Source of the DNA: Toxonevra muliebris
Taxonomy: Eukaryota; Arthropoda; Insecta; Diptera; Pallopteridae
Direction: 5' to 3'
Assembly: GCA_963691655.1 (NCBI GenBank)
Contig: OY829326.1
Span: 84,375,235-84,439,234, forward strand
Length of the DNA stretch: 64,000 bases
Shown one piece after another: positions 24,060-36,155 of the stretch. Numbering within the stretch: the stretch's first letter is position 1; each line of letters starts with the position of its first letter. A program made the position numbers and the translations under genes. Under the pieces are notes generated by a model. The model saw only the letters and a program-made list of their open reading frames with translations, made no database searches and had not been told where the DNA came from.

Positions 24060-24385
24060 ACATAGAAGCTGTCTTCATTTAAACTCGATAACGGGGAAAA
24101 ATTCGAAAACTTTCGAATTTGCGTGGTAGTTTATATGAAAGCACCATTTGACCAACTCGAAAACCAGAATGCAAATCAGCGACTTGACAGTTGTGATTAG
24201 GGCTCCATTGCAGTATTATGCCAACAAGGTTGTTATTTCAAGGCAAAGAAAATGGGCAATGGAAAAAAGTGAGAAATGCATTTAATGAAAATATATATTT
24301 ATGTCATATATTTAATACTTCGATCCAAAATCAAAGGAGAAAGTCTTGAACAAGTTTGTAATGTTTGCGTATGCAAATACATTGT
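24060..24385 (+). repeat. Dispersed repeat, copy 1 (inverted copy at 28933)
   Basis: Blocks such as ATATTTAATACTTCGATCC, GGAGAAAGTCTTG, AAGTTTGTAATGTTTGCGT and GCAAAGAAAAT reappear in the same order, reverse complemented, at 28933-29150. It opens with CGAAAACTTTCGAATTTGCG, which also has a relative near 24865-24890. Confidence 0.75.
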
Positions 24386-24963
24386 GTTATTATCATAGAA
24401 GTATTACATACATAATAATGTGATATTAATATATATTTTTTAATAATTCATGTAATTAATATGACAAATTAGCAAATATAAACATCCATAATTAATTCAA
24501 TAAGTACGTCTTTTACACTTCAAAAAAAGTGCTAAGTGAATTGCAGATGCTACCTTGCAATTTTATTTGGTCCTACACTATTTAACGTTCGTTTCGGTAT
24601 ATGATTTACTGAACATTTTAGAGCTGTTTAATACAAAATGCAAAATTTTACTGTAACAAACATTTCTAAAATATATTAATCCTAGACCAAAATTAATGTT
24701 AGTAACATCAGCGAAATCAGCGAACGTTTGTTTGTTCTCGGTAATTTTAATTTGTCCAAAATAAAACATTTTTAAAATACGAAGTATAAAAAAAGAACAC
24801 AAGCAGAAATCAAGTTTAAATTTTATATAATTGTTAGATCATATTTCGAGGCTGCTTTCGAGGGAAAATTACCTCGAAAACTTTCGAGGTGCGTGCAAAC
24901 TCTTTTCCATACAAAATTTGTCAGTTCATTTTCGAGGCTCGTAAACTTTCGAATTTTCGTTAA

Positions 24964-25003
24964 TTTATCAGGCTTAATTGAACGTTTCATTAAGCCTGAT
25001 AAA
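24964..25003. repeat. Perfect 15-bp hairpin
   Basis: TTTATCAGGCTTAAT (24964-24978) and ATTAAGCCTGATAAA (24989-25003) are perfect reverse complements separated by 10 nt. It sits at the edge of TTCGA-rich repeat DNA and may be an element end or a structural motif. Confidence 0.9.
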
Positions 25004-26309
25004 CAACACTTTAATTGTTGAGTAGCAATGAAGTAAAAGTCAAACTATGAAATATGAACAACTAGATTTCATTTCATAGTCTCTAATAATAACTTATGAT
25101 AAATTTTATTATTCCATAGCAAAAATTTTTTGGTTCAAACATATTATCAAATGTGCAGAGTTTTCCAGAATTATTTGTATTAATTGCGATTTTTTTTTGT
25201 ACTTACGTTTTATTGGAAAATAAAGAAATAATTTTGTTTCATTCTGCTTTTTCTTAATTTTTTGCTCCGCTGTTATAACAAAAGCTAGAATCTTACAAAA
25301 AAAAAAAAATCATACAGGCCTAGAAATCTGTACCTGGATGACGATTTTAAAACTATTCTACATTAAAAACTACATACATAGTGATGATGAATTTTTCAAA
25401 GGCTTGCATCAGTGTTTTTTGGGATATTTCTATTCATGATGCATGTTTATATGTATGTGTGTAAGTATGTATGTATATTACATCGTTGTGTGTGTATTAA
25501 CCATAGTACTCGTACACAGGGTTTATCTCGGCATACTTGTGCATTTGCGCTCCTTCTGTCACTTACTCGGCTTTACGAAAAGTATTTGTTTGTCTAGACC
25601 TGTCGACCAAATGAACCGAATAATACATCAAACGCCCTTAACTGAGGGTGACACATTCACAACAGTTGATTACTCCTCACCATACTCAACCTTGTGCGTT
25701 GTTTGTCTAAGTGTAATCAAAATCCAATGTTGACAATCGTGGGTCGTGGTTGCTTATTTGGCTGAGAATTATTAATCACTATTCCTGACGAATAGGAGTT
25801 GTATGCTTGTTCTTATTTAATATCAGCATACAAAATTGTATCCAACTGTAAATTTTGAATAAGTAATTCTATTTATTATTATATTCTTCAGATAATTGTT
25901 CTTCTGAAATACGGAATCATACCTTTAATCAGTAAGAAGAACTACCAGATCTAAGGTGGGTTTTTGGTGATAACCCCCAAAGTTTAATTTTAGAAGAAAC
26001 TGGAGATCATAGTAGCCTACATGAGAGCGAGATGATATAATGTTCGGCTGGAATTTTGTTATCGATTTTAACGTAGTAACTCAGAGTTACTATATAGAAT
26101 TAACTCAGCTATTCTCATTTCATTCAATTTTTTTTCTAAAATTTTTTAAAATCTGATAAATAAACAACAAGAATAATATAATTTGGAAAAATACAAATAT
26201 AATCTGTATTTACTTTGAACGCAAGTAGTGGAGCAAAAACTTTTTATTGCAGATTTTACAGAATTTCTTTGAAGTTCTTCCTTTTTCCCTCTCCGCGCTT
26301 TCCGGTCTT
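25004..26309. other. No recognised gene
   Basis: Contains a TATG microsatellite near 25443-25475 and a mixed-composition patch at 25500-25740 with overlapping short open frames that I cannot assign. Confidence 0.4.
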
Positions 26310-26579
26310 TCAGCTCTTCTTAGCATTTATCACTTTTTGAAGTGTTTTATGTGAAATTTCAGCGATTTCGTTGCGTATCTTGGCCTTAAGTTGTTCAAGA
26401 GATTCTGGTATATTGACATAAACTTGACTTATGAAGTATCCCCACAAGAAAAAGTCAGGAACGATGACTTCGGTGTTGGCACTTTTTTCAAACAATATTT
26501 TGGTCTGTGCGAACGTTGCGTTAACGGAACAGACGACTGATTTTGAAAATAAAATTGGAAAACTTGTACTGGAGTTCAT
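26310..26579 (-). pseudogene. Tc1/mariner-like transposase C-terminal fragment
   Basis: The minus strand reads VIVPDFFLWGYFISQVYVNI, then PESLEQLKAKIRNEIAEIS and LQKVINAKKS. This matches the last catalytic aspartate (P-DFFLWGY) and following helical region of IS630-Tc1-mariner-type transposases. The 40-odd residues before it show no convincing match, so it is probably a truncated or rearranged fragment. It is the third such fragment here, after 19249 and 20121. Confidence 0.7.
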
Positions 26580-28479
26580 TACATGAGCTGTGAGATGACG
26601 ATTTGATAGCTGCTGTCATTGTTCCAGTTTAACATCGGGTACCACAAAAAAATTACCCTGTATAATAGCTTTTCTTGCCACATAACTTATTAATGATGCT
26701 GTTTTATTACTGCAAAAATGCTGCCCTCTACTTCTCTATTCTTGTTAGGAAGAAAATAATTTGAAATGCACCTTTTATTTTTTGCATCGTACTAGCACAA
26801 TTTAATTATTTTGACAACAGGCTTTACGACAGTCTTAACTTGTAAAGTATTTTTCGGAACTTTGGCCGTTCATATGGCTTACAGAGCTATTGCACTCCAT
26901 GCTGTGCGAAGATTTAACCAAAGAATATACAATGCATAGAAGGTGCATCTCTCAAAATTTTTCCAAAATATGTTGCGTTCGTTTCAGGTGCGGGCGGCCT
27001 CCAGTCGTAACTTTTAAAAAATCGCCTTTTTCTTTCATTTTCTTAAAGTATATGTTTTCAAAAATATGTCTACAAATTTTTAAGTTGATCCAGAGAAAAT
27101 TTTTGACTCTTTGTTATTTCCAAAACAAAATTTTTTTTCTTGATATTAAAGTAAGTTGAAATTTTAAACGCGTTTTTCTTAAAACGTCGTTATTGAAGTC
27201 GGTGAAGACGATTATTCAAAAACTGCTAAACCGATTATTTTCAAAATTTTTTTATGCAAAACTTTTCTTTACAGCTGAAAAAACAGCGTTTTTTAGTGAA
27301 AATTTAACTGTTAATTTTGACAGTTGGCCATTTTGTTAAATATGGTTGCATATTTTTTCAAATCCGTGGTTAATCACTAGATAATCCTATAAAAGTAAAT
27401 CGATTTCATTTTTGGATTTCAAATGATCTAGATTTGCAAGATATTGGTTACCGCAAAACATGTTTTCCAGAAAGGCGTCGACGGAATCGCTCATTACACA
27501 CAATGTTTTAACCATTTTGAATAGAAATTTGTTAAAGTTAAGTTCAATAATAGTTTTTACAAAAAACAAAGCGCACCGGCTTTGCGATGTAAATTCCGCT
27601 TAATAATGAAAATACCAGATCATATTACAGGCACGAAAACAAAAAAAAAGAAAACACAAAACTCTCATTAGAAAACCCTCTCATTAAACAAAGCCAACAG
27701 CAAAGAGAAACAAATAATTTCAACCACTCATTGATTTTATGAGGACAATTCAATTTTGAGTGTAAACTGGAGGCAGTTATGGCTCCATAGAACAAAATTC
27801 CATAGAAAAAAATGTGCCTTCTATGTATTATATATTCTTTGATTTAACTCTTAGCGCTGCCTTCGTTAGATAAAACTCTCCATAATCGACAATGCCATCT
27901 GCATCTATCAACTAATTCAAACACATCGTTTCCTACTATTATTCCGGGCTTAATTTGTGGTACAATACTTATTACAATATACAAATGTATGCATATAGGA
28001 CTCACAGTCACTATGTGGGATTTTACGCAGTTTTTTGTTTATTTAATGATTTTTGACTAATAAAGAACAACAAAACAAAAAATCCATTTTTGATAACCGG
28101 TAAATGAACGAATACATTACACGGAGAGGAAAATTTACTAAATTTAAGTGAATATCATTGCAATGTAGGACTGATTTGGCGTACAGCCAACATTGTCTTG
28201 ATATCAAGTCAACAATTTTCTAGCTTATCAAAAAAATAAACAATAAAAAAATTGCTTAAATCGAGCTAGAGTTTACTTGGTATTTTTTGATAAACTAGGC
28301 TATAGGCTCTTCCCGTGAAAAAATTAGAAATCTGAAAAATATAACGAATTTAATTTCAATAGTGACTCAAAGTCACTGCGTGGGATGAATAGGGTTAATA
28401 TTCATTTTGATCGAGAGTTAATATTGAATTACTTATTGGTATTCATATTTTTTTAATTTGTCATATTATTATTAAAAAA
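26580..28479. other. No recognised gene
   Basis: AT-rich. A 23-bp direct repeat (GACTCACAGTCACTATGTGG near 27999 and GACTCAAAGTCACTGCGTGG near 28364) is the only structure seen. Confidence 0.4.
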
Positions 28480-28935
28480 TATATAAATAAATCACTCTTT
28501 AGAGTAACTGAGTAACGGAGTAAAAAAGTAATGTTTTACCCTAGAGCATGAACGCATCTAAATCTGATATAGTGCACTCTTTGCGATCAATGTTCCCAAC
28601 TGAATGCGCTTTTTTTGTTGTTGTACAATTCAAGAAGTAGGCAACAATGATTTTCTCTCTTACTTAGAGTAACAGAGTATAGCTTGGTTTTCACTATGTC
28701 ATATTTGCAGTCAAAGAGAGAAAAAGAGAGAATTTCCCATATGAAATTTGCCAACATGCTGGCAAATTTGATTGAATTTGACATAGTGAAAACCAGGCAT
28801 AACAAACCAGAGTAAAAGTGTAAAGTGAGGGTAAAAGCAAATGCCGTACATTTTGTTATAGTAGAGTAATTTTGTGTTACACTTTTAACCTGTTACTCCT
28901 TTAACCAGCACTTTACTCTAAAGCGTGAACAGGGC
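28480..28935. repeat. GAGTAA-rich composite repeat with duplicated end motif
   Basis: GAGTAA/TTACTC motifs recur many times. TTTACCCTAGAGCATGAAC (about 28536) and TTTACTCTAAAGCGTGAAC (about 28911) are direct copies of one end-like motif. A MITE sits inside at 28682. This looks like a decayed DNA element with subterminal repeats. Confidence 0.5.
28682..28798. mobile_element. 117-bp MITE with 20-bp inverted ends and internal palindrome
   Basis: Ends GCTTGGTTTTCACTATGTCA and TGACATAGTGAAAACCAGGC are inverted copies with one mismatch. Flanks are ATA on both sides. Near the middle, TTTGCCAACATGCTGGCAAA is an almost perfect 20-bp palindrome. Confidence 0.8.
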
Positions 28936-29150
28936 TAATGAATTTGCAAACGCAAACATTACAAACTTGCCCAAGACTTTCTCCTTTAATTTCGGATCGA
29001 AGTATTAAATATATGATTCTCACTTCTTTCCATTGTCTATTTTCTTTGCTTTTGAAATAACAACCCCGTTCATTTGTCAAGTCGCTGGTTTACACTCTGG
29101 TTTTCGCACAACTAGCACGAAAAATCGAAAGTTTTTCCACTCTTCAATGT
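28933..29150 (-). repeat. Dispersed repeat, copy 2 (inverted copy of 24060)
   Basis: Reverse complement of blocks at 24100-24385, in the same order and with scattered mismatches and indels. Confidence 0.75.
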
Positions 29151-30690
29151 TAATGTGACAGGATTGGTCCGGTTATTTTATATTTATTTAACTCTTAGAA
29201 TAAAATTGGAAAATTTATGCAGCTTTTTAGATTTGATATCAGTGCCGACGGGAAACTGAATTTCTTACTGGGTAAAGATTAAGTTGAAATATGTAAAATA
29301 TTTATTTATCATATTAGTTGAATTCATGTAAACTCGTAAATGCCTTGTATCCTCGTAAAATGTGCCAACTTGTCGAAATTTCATAAATATTTGACAAGTT
29401 TTCACACCTTATCAGGTTTATAAGGCTTTTACACATTTGGATGAAGATCCTTATTATATTATACGTGATATACGAATAACTTGTCCTGCGGTTACGAACG
29501 TGATAAATTTTAAAATTGCTAAAAGTGAAGTACTTATGTAAGTTATGTACTTATGTGGCTGTGCTGTGGCACAATTAAAATTTGTCTTGCTGACATGGAA
29601 AAAAAATGTAATTTACTTTCAAGTAATTTCTAAAAAATATTTTATAGTTTTACTGTACTATGTATGTATGTATGTATGGATGTATGTATGGATGTATGTA
29701 TGTATGGATGTATGTATGTATGTCTGTACCTATGTACCTATTATGTAAGAATTCCTTTTTTTATATTTATGTGCATATCCAAAACTGTTCAGTTTTAATA
29801 TTATTAATTTTCCTTTGGTTCCATAATTCGCTCATGGTATAAGCAAATTTTATTCAAATAATCTATAGCGGAAATAATTTAATTATTAGCAAATGTAATT
29901 ATGTGCACTATCGCCCTTTTTCGCATGAATAGAACATTATATTCAACCTATTTAAATGCCAATTATATACCTAAAAGGATTTATGATTATGAAATATCAT
30001 ACTTGCCAGTGATAAACTTACATATCTGCTTTATCCAATGTTCTGGTTTGGCTAATAATTCGATACGTTAATATGTATGAATACGCTGATGGGTAGAAAA
30101 TTGTCGTCGATTCAGCATCATGTTGCATACCAGCGCAAAGGGCTGAAGGGAGAGGAAAAACACAGCACGTGACCTTGTTTATGCTTTTTAAAGAGCGTTC
30201 AAGAGACTTGGTAAGTGATGAATTGTGTAGGCTAAAATTGAGGTTGAAGTGATTAGTGAAAATATCATCTTAAAAAATGAAAAGCCAAACAGTGTGAGTG
30301 GCAGCGAACGTCGCTTAGACGCCATGCATATGTTTTTTTTGTGCTTTTCGAACAGCCGCCCAGAGGATGTGCACGACACTCACCTGAAAAGCCGCCATGT
30401 TAACATTCCTTCCATTGTGTCGTGAGTTTTTAATGCAACTTAGTTTGTTCGTGTTTGTTTTGGGGTTGTAAGATCTTTATTAGTTAAAAAGCTCGAAACG
30501 ACACCACATTTAAAACGGATACATTACGATGGTCACGTGCTCGTTGTTTGTAAGGTATTTAATTAATTTCATAAAAAATTGGTGTAGTGTTTTTTGACAG
30601 CAGAATTTAGTTGCCTTTTTCCAGTAGGCATTGTATATAGTACATATGTAATATAGTTAAACATAAGTTGAGACATACATACATATGTAC
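29151..30690. other. No recognised gene; ATGT/ATGG microsatellite
   Basis: A (TATG)n array with GGATG variants lies at 29660-29732. The GC-richer part at 30090-30470 has no supportable gene. Confidence 0.45.
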
Positions 30691-30783
30691 ATGGCGGAAA
30701 AGAAATTTTTTTTGGTTTTATTCGTGAGCAACGACCAAAATGTATGAAATCTTCATCGGGATTATCCATCTTGGGTCCACTAG
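30691..30783 (-). mobile_element. hAT-like MITE, copy 3 (minus strand, partial)
   Basis: On the minus strand it starts ACTAGTGGACCCAAGATGG and contains GATTTCATACATTTTGGTCG, matching the core of the copies at 18972 and 31119. It is shorter than both; its far end (ATGGCGGAAAAG) is diverged. Confidence 0.55.
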
Positions 30784-31118
30784 TACACATGTGCATTAAA
30801 GAGCATCACGAAAAAAAAGGTTTTATTGTACCCTTCTAAAAGTAAAGGTTGGTTTATTTTATGAGCAGGATTGTTTTAAAAAAATCTTTAAAAATTTACT
30901 TTTATGTGGGGTAAATGCTCTCCAATAATAGATACTCAAAAATACTCATATGCGTGGAATTCTCGTTTCACATGGATGAAATTTGCACAGCATGTTTTGA
31001 CCTTCTCGTTACTAAATTCCACGGCTGCATTTTAAATCTTTTACTATTATACCTTTAGTGTCATTTTAAAAATCGATTTGGCACTCTTTGGCAGCAAATT
31101 TGGTTTTAGTAACAGAAA

Positions 31119-31266
31119 CAGCGGATCCAAGAGGGTGTTACGGAGTTAAGTCCCTTCCCTTACCGATGAAAATCTCATACATTTTAATGGTTGGACATGC
31201 TCAAAAAAAATATTAAAGGGACGAAAGAATCAAAGTCCCCTTCACGAAATTTCTAGATCCGCTAGT
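31119..31266. mobile_element. 148-bp hAT-like MITE, copy 2
   Basis: Ends CAGCGGATCCAAGAGG and (reverse complement) ACTAGCGGATCTAGAAATT match copy 1 at 18972, as does the core GATGAAAATCTCATACATTT. Flanks AACAGAAA (31111-31118) and GAGAGAAA (31267-31274) agree at 6 of 8 positions, consistent with an aged 8-bp duplication. Confidence 0.7.
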
Positions 31267-31687
31267 GAGAGAAAGTGTAATAATAACGGAATTAACCATA
31301 ATTTTTAACATTTCTAGTAGTTGCACACTTTTTTTCGCATCCCATCTAGTCAGTGTTGCCAGAGATTAAATGAATTTTTTTATACGATAGCTCGAACAAA
31401 ATTAAGGTATTCTCACTCAAACTTTATACAGACATTACAAACTTTTACCAACAAAATATTAGACAGTTTATAATATAATTTAATTAATTTAAAGAGTAGT
31501 TTGTTGAATTCATTTCGTGTGGCACAACTCGCTTTCACAAATATTTACATTTTCAAAATTACAAATTCACTTTAACAAATTTAACACAATCAAAATTATT
31601 GTTGACATTTTTATATTTGACAGTTGTTTTTTTTTCGGCAGCTGGAAATTTGTGAAAGTAAAAATGTTACTTTCAGAAACTTTCAAC

Positions 31688-32158
31688 CACGGTTGCCACT
31701 TTGGTAGAATTCTACCAAAACTGGTAAATTCTTTTCCATTTTTCTGCGCTTGGTACATTGGTACATGTTCTTAAAATTTGGTACATTCTGTGGGTAAAGT
31801 GAGCTTTCATAGTAATCAAGAATTGTAAACATATTTTTAAAATACTTTACAAATTAGAAAATTGTTCAGACTTAGTAATTTTTTGGCAAAAAGTAAGTTG
31901 TATTAAAAATGGAATAGACGAAATGTGGTTTGAAGAATTGACTAAATTTATATTCATGTTAATGAGCTCAGCTTAAACTGAAAGAAAATTTTTTGACTTT
32001 AGTTTAATATAAAAGAAAACAATTAAGGAGTAAATTAGAATTCTTATTAATATAATGTTGTATAATAAACTGAGGAAAGTTTTTAGTAAAGTTATTTATT
32101 CTATATGAAAAAAATGGTACATTTTTCCCCCATTTGATACGTGTAAGTGGCAACCGTG
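31688..32158. mobile_element. 471-bp hAT-like MITE with CACGGTTGCCACTT ends
   Basis: The left end CACGGTTGCCACTT and the reverse complement of the right end CACGGTTGCCACTT are identical over 14 bp. Flanks CTTTCAAC (31680-31687) and CTTTTAAC (32159-32166) form an 8-bp duplication with one mismatch, the hAT signature. Inside are repeated GGTACATT motifs but no open frame of note. Confidence 0.78.
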
Positions 32159-33134
32159 CTTTTAACTACTTTTTTCTCTCTCATATTCTTAAGCTCTCGT
32201 TTTCCTCTCTCGTTGAAAGTTTTTCGAGTACGTGACCACTTTTCTAGTGAAAACTATTAACAATTGTTAACAACTTTTTGTACGTGAACAGACCTATTGA
32301 TATGAATTCAACATTTTTCGGTACACTTAGTTGGGCTACAACTTTTCCACAGTAATATTTATTTAGGGAGCATAATGTGAATACTTTGCAATGGGCAGTG
32401 CCGTCACCAGATCTATAGTGGCCATATAGTGGAAACTGTGGACATGCTAAGCCCAATAACTTAAAACAATCATTTTGGAGGAATGGGAGCATTTACTCCG
32501 AAGATTTTTAAGAAACATTTTTATTCCCTTCCAAAGGGAATGATGGATGTCGTAAAGCTTAATGGAGGACCAACCAAATATTAATCATTACAAAAAATAT
32601 TTACTTTTAAATTCCATTTCTATTATTTATAGAACTACCTAAAAAGTGCTATCTTTTTTCGTACAGAAAATTAATTAAATATGTTGACTTAGCGATAATT
32701 TTCGCCAAGTATTTAGAAATAAAAACAATATTTTATTTTGTAACAATTTATTAGCGACCGAATGTCGGCTAACGTTTTCGATTTCTAATGATATGGAGAA
32801 GACAAAAAGAATCATTGTTAAATTTAATATACTTAGAAAAATTGCAGCACAAATACGCAAAATTGGATCATTGTCTTAACACTGATAATTTTAATATCCT
32901 TTAACATTATATTTCTTAAATATTAATTTAAATTGTTATTTTTTACTTAATGTATAAATCCGTTTTATATTTTTATCATTCAACATTGGTTTAAATAAAT
33001 ATTTGAAAAAAACAAAAAGTGCTACTTTTATTCGCGGACTGTATGTCTGTGTCGTTGAAAGTTTTTTTCCATTATTTTCGGTTTTTTTTTGTCAATGTTT
33101 GAACAAAAATTTACTTTATTAAAACTCAATTTAA
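32159..33134. other. No recognised gene
   Basis: AT-rich; the expected 5' LTR of the BEL element downstream is not visible here. Confidence 0.45.
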
Positions 33135-33798
33135 TCAAGTCGTTTTGATCGACCACAGCAAATTGTCAACTCGTTTATTGAATCATTCATTAATTTAACT
33201 GCAACATCGACGGAAAATGTTGCTACATTGAGGACAATATCTGACGGTTGTGCGAGGTATGGAAGCAATCGATCACAGCGAGAGAGACTGTTGGCTAATT
33301 TATTTTTTACTAGAAAAACTGGATATGGTCACTCGTCGTAAATGGATTGAAGATGGTCGATGTAACCCTATGCCGACGATAGCAGACTTTCTGCAGTTCT
33401 TGGACTCGCGGTGCGAGGAAACGGAATTGGCACAACGTGAAACAAGCCGTTCCAAATGTGCTAACGTAAAACAGAACAACTCAGCTCGATCCTTGTTGGC
33501 GTCTGAAAGCTCTGCCCAAAAATGTCTAAAATGTAATGTATCAGATCATAACATAGCAAAATGTCCAAGATTTTTGGCATTATCCATTGACAATCGTCGT
33601 TCTTTCGTCAAAGAAAAATCAATGTGTTTTAACTGCCTTAAAACAGGACATACTTCATACTCGTGTAACTCGAAATTTCGTTGTAGGGAATGCCATAAGC
33701 ATCACCACACTCTAGTGCATTCCTCGCTGGTTAGTTCATTGACTCCACCACAGTTGTCTACGCCACCACAGTTGTCTACACTGTCACATCATCTATAG
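33135..33798 (+). pseudogene. BEL gag, C-terminal part with three zinc knuckles
   Basis: Gag coats the retrotransposon RNA and forms the particle. The visible part reads TLRTISDGCAR in one frame, then shifts frame at about 33245-33259 to MEAIDHSERDCWLIYFLLEK and LDSRCEE, as in BEL gags. Cysteine motifs follow: CLKCNVSDHNIAKC and CFNCLKTGHTSYSC (both C-x2-C-x4-H-x4-C), then CRECHKHHHTLVH. The frame ends at TAG 33796-33798. Most of the N-terminal gag is absent, and the shift shows a small deletion. Confidence 0.8.
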
Positions 33799-34247
33799 TC
33801 GCTCCTCCTGGCAGACCTTGGTCTACCACCGCTCACATTGCTCGTCCAGTCTTTTCGTGCATTTCTTCTCAACTGGAAAATTCTCAAGCGGAAGCCACTT
33901 TGATTAGTCAGAGGCGCAGCACTTTCATTCTTCCTACAGCCAGGGTTAATGTTCGTAACGTTCAGGGGGGATACATCACTTGTCGAATGTACACACTTAA
34001 TGTTTGTACTCACATTTTGAGTAACATTACATCGCCACTTCCTAGCTCTACAATCGACAATTCTACAACTCAGCAAATTCAGAATCTACCGCTCGCAGAT
34101 CCGTTATATAATGTATCGTCACCTACTGATATTTTGTTGGGAACACAGGATATTTGGAACGTTTTCACCTTGAATAGAATTTTCGATTCACGTGGCAACA
34201 CCATTGCAGTCTCTTAAATTCTTGGATGGGTTGTCACCGCTATTCCA
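33799..34247 (+). pseudogene. BEL protease region with catalytic motif lost
   Basis: The frame reads STFILPTARVNVRNVQGGYI then CRMYTLNVCTH. In BEL elements this lead-in is followed by the aspartic protease DSG motif, but here that part is missing, consistent with an internal deletion. The rest (LADPLYNVSSPTDILLG) resembles the protease C-terminal part, then TAA 34215-34217 stops the frame just before ILGWVV. Confidence 0.65.
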
Positions 34248-36155
34248 TTGATCGAAAGGCAAAACGCACTATCATTTCTAGCAACACCAGACATTGATCG
34301 CTCCCTCCGAAGATTCTGGGAAATTGAGGAGCCTAGTTCACCAACTATTACGGATCCCGATAACGACGTTGTTGAACAGCACTTTGTACACACACATACC
34401 CGACATATCGATGGCAAATACATAGTGCATTTACCGTTTAAGGAACAAGACGTAAGGTTTGGAGACACATTTAAAGGCGCTCTTTCACGGTTCACCTCTG
34501 TGGAGCGACGAATGAGGAAGGATGCGAATTTGCATAAACAATACACCGCTTTTATACGTGAGTATATTCAACTAGGCCATATGCGCGAACTCTATCCACA
34601 TGAAAATGAAGTAGCTGATGGTAAGGTATTTTATATGCCACATCACCCTGTACTGGGAGAAAAACTGCGCGTCATTTTCGATGGCTCATTTACAGATGAA
34701 TTCGGCAGTTCTCTCAAAAGCTGTTTGCATATTGGTCCCAGTATTCAGCGAAACTTATTTGCAGTATGCCTGAGATTTCGCCTACATCGTGTAGTTTTTG
34801 CAGCGGACATTGTGAAAATGTTCCGACAGATTTGGGTGACCGAGTCGCAGCGGAATTATCAGCGAATAATTTGGAGAGAAAATCCTGGGGATCCAATAAA
34901 ACATTTTCAACTCTGCACCGTCACATATAGTACTTCTTGCGCTCCATTCCTATCTGTAAGAGTGTTAGAACAACTAGCGAATGATTATAGAGACACGTAT
35001 CCTCTCGCTTCAAGGATTCTTCATGACGATTTTTACGTAGATGACGTATTAACGGGCGCCTCAACAGAAGAGGAGTTGCTCGAAATGCGAAACCAGCTAA
35101 TGGCGTTATTAAGTGCTGGTGGATTAGAGTTGCGAAAATGGGTATCTAATTGCGAAGGTGTAATAGCAAACACGCACGAAAATCAAGCTGAAGGATTTTT
35201 GAAAAGCACTGGAGGAAATACAACCAAAGTTCTCGGTTTGAATTGGAAACCCTATCAAGACGTACTCGCGTACAATATTTCTTTGGAAACCAAACCCAAT
35301 ATCACTAAACGCCAGGTATTGTCGGATGTTTCAAGCATTTTTGATCCGTTAGGATTACTTGCACCTGTAGTTATTCAATTTAAAATATTATTCCAAGAAT
35401 TGTGGTTGTACAATTTGAATTGGGATGATGTTCTTCCAGAAAAGCTCGCTCAATGGTGGATTAAAATTCGTAGCGATGTATCAAACATCAAGCATTTATC
35501 AATACCACGTTTCATCGAGAATTCTATTACTTCGATTGAACTACACGGGTTTTCTGACGCGTCAACTAAAGCTTACGCAGCCGTTGTCTATTATCGTGCA
35601 AAAGATGCGAATGGCATTATACATGTTTCAACAATTGGCGCTAAGACTCTTGTTGCCCCCCTAAAGCAAATATCACTGCCCCGCATGGAATTGTGTGGCG
35701 CGCTGTTGCTGACTAGACTGATCGCATCCATTAAGCAATCATTAACACACACATCAATTACAGTCAATGCTTGGTGTGATTCAGCAGTGGTACTATCGTG
35801 GCTGTCTCACCCACCAGCTAAATTGAAAACCTTTATTGCAAACCGAACCGCTGAAATTCTCGACACCTTGCCGCGTAGCGTGTGGCATCATGTCATATCT
35901 AAGGAAAATGCTTCGAGAGGAATGATGGCTGCAGAATTACTCAACTTTAATCTATGATGGAAGGGTTCTCAATGGTTAGCTAAGGAAGAGGAATATCAAA
36001 ATATGCTTATTGCAGGTAACAAATTAAACTCTACCGTGAACTCTGAGGCTATATTGGAAATGAAAGCCAGTACCATCAACCTGTTGACAACTGAAGAAGT
36101 AAGCACTAAAGCCTCGTTGAGAGAAGTTCTTCTTGGTGAAAATGCATACGTATTC
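34248..36155 (+). pseudogene. BEL reverse transcriptase and RNase H
   Basis: A 569-codon open frame covers the reverse transcriptase, with catalytic YVDD in LHDDFYVDDVLTG (about 35030-35045), and then the BEL-type RNase H, starting LHGFSDASTKAYAAVVYYR and including VNAWCDSAVVLSWL. The frame is stopped by TGA at 35955-35957, where LNFNL precedes WKGSQWL, and reading continues in the same frame to another TAG near 36156. The core catalytic residues remain, so decay is recent enough to leave the main domain readable. Confidence 0.85.

Noticed and set aside
29545..29842. MYVCMYG-type open frames
   Set aside because: Direct translation of the ATGT microsatellite.
32675..33134. 5' LTR of the BEL element
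   Set aside because: No copy of the TGTTTGGGAACAG start or of other 3' LTR blocks is visible upstream.
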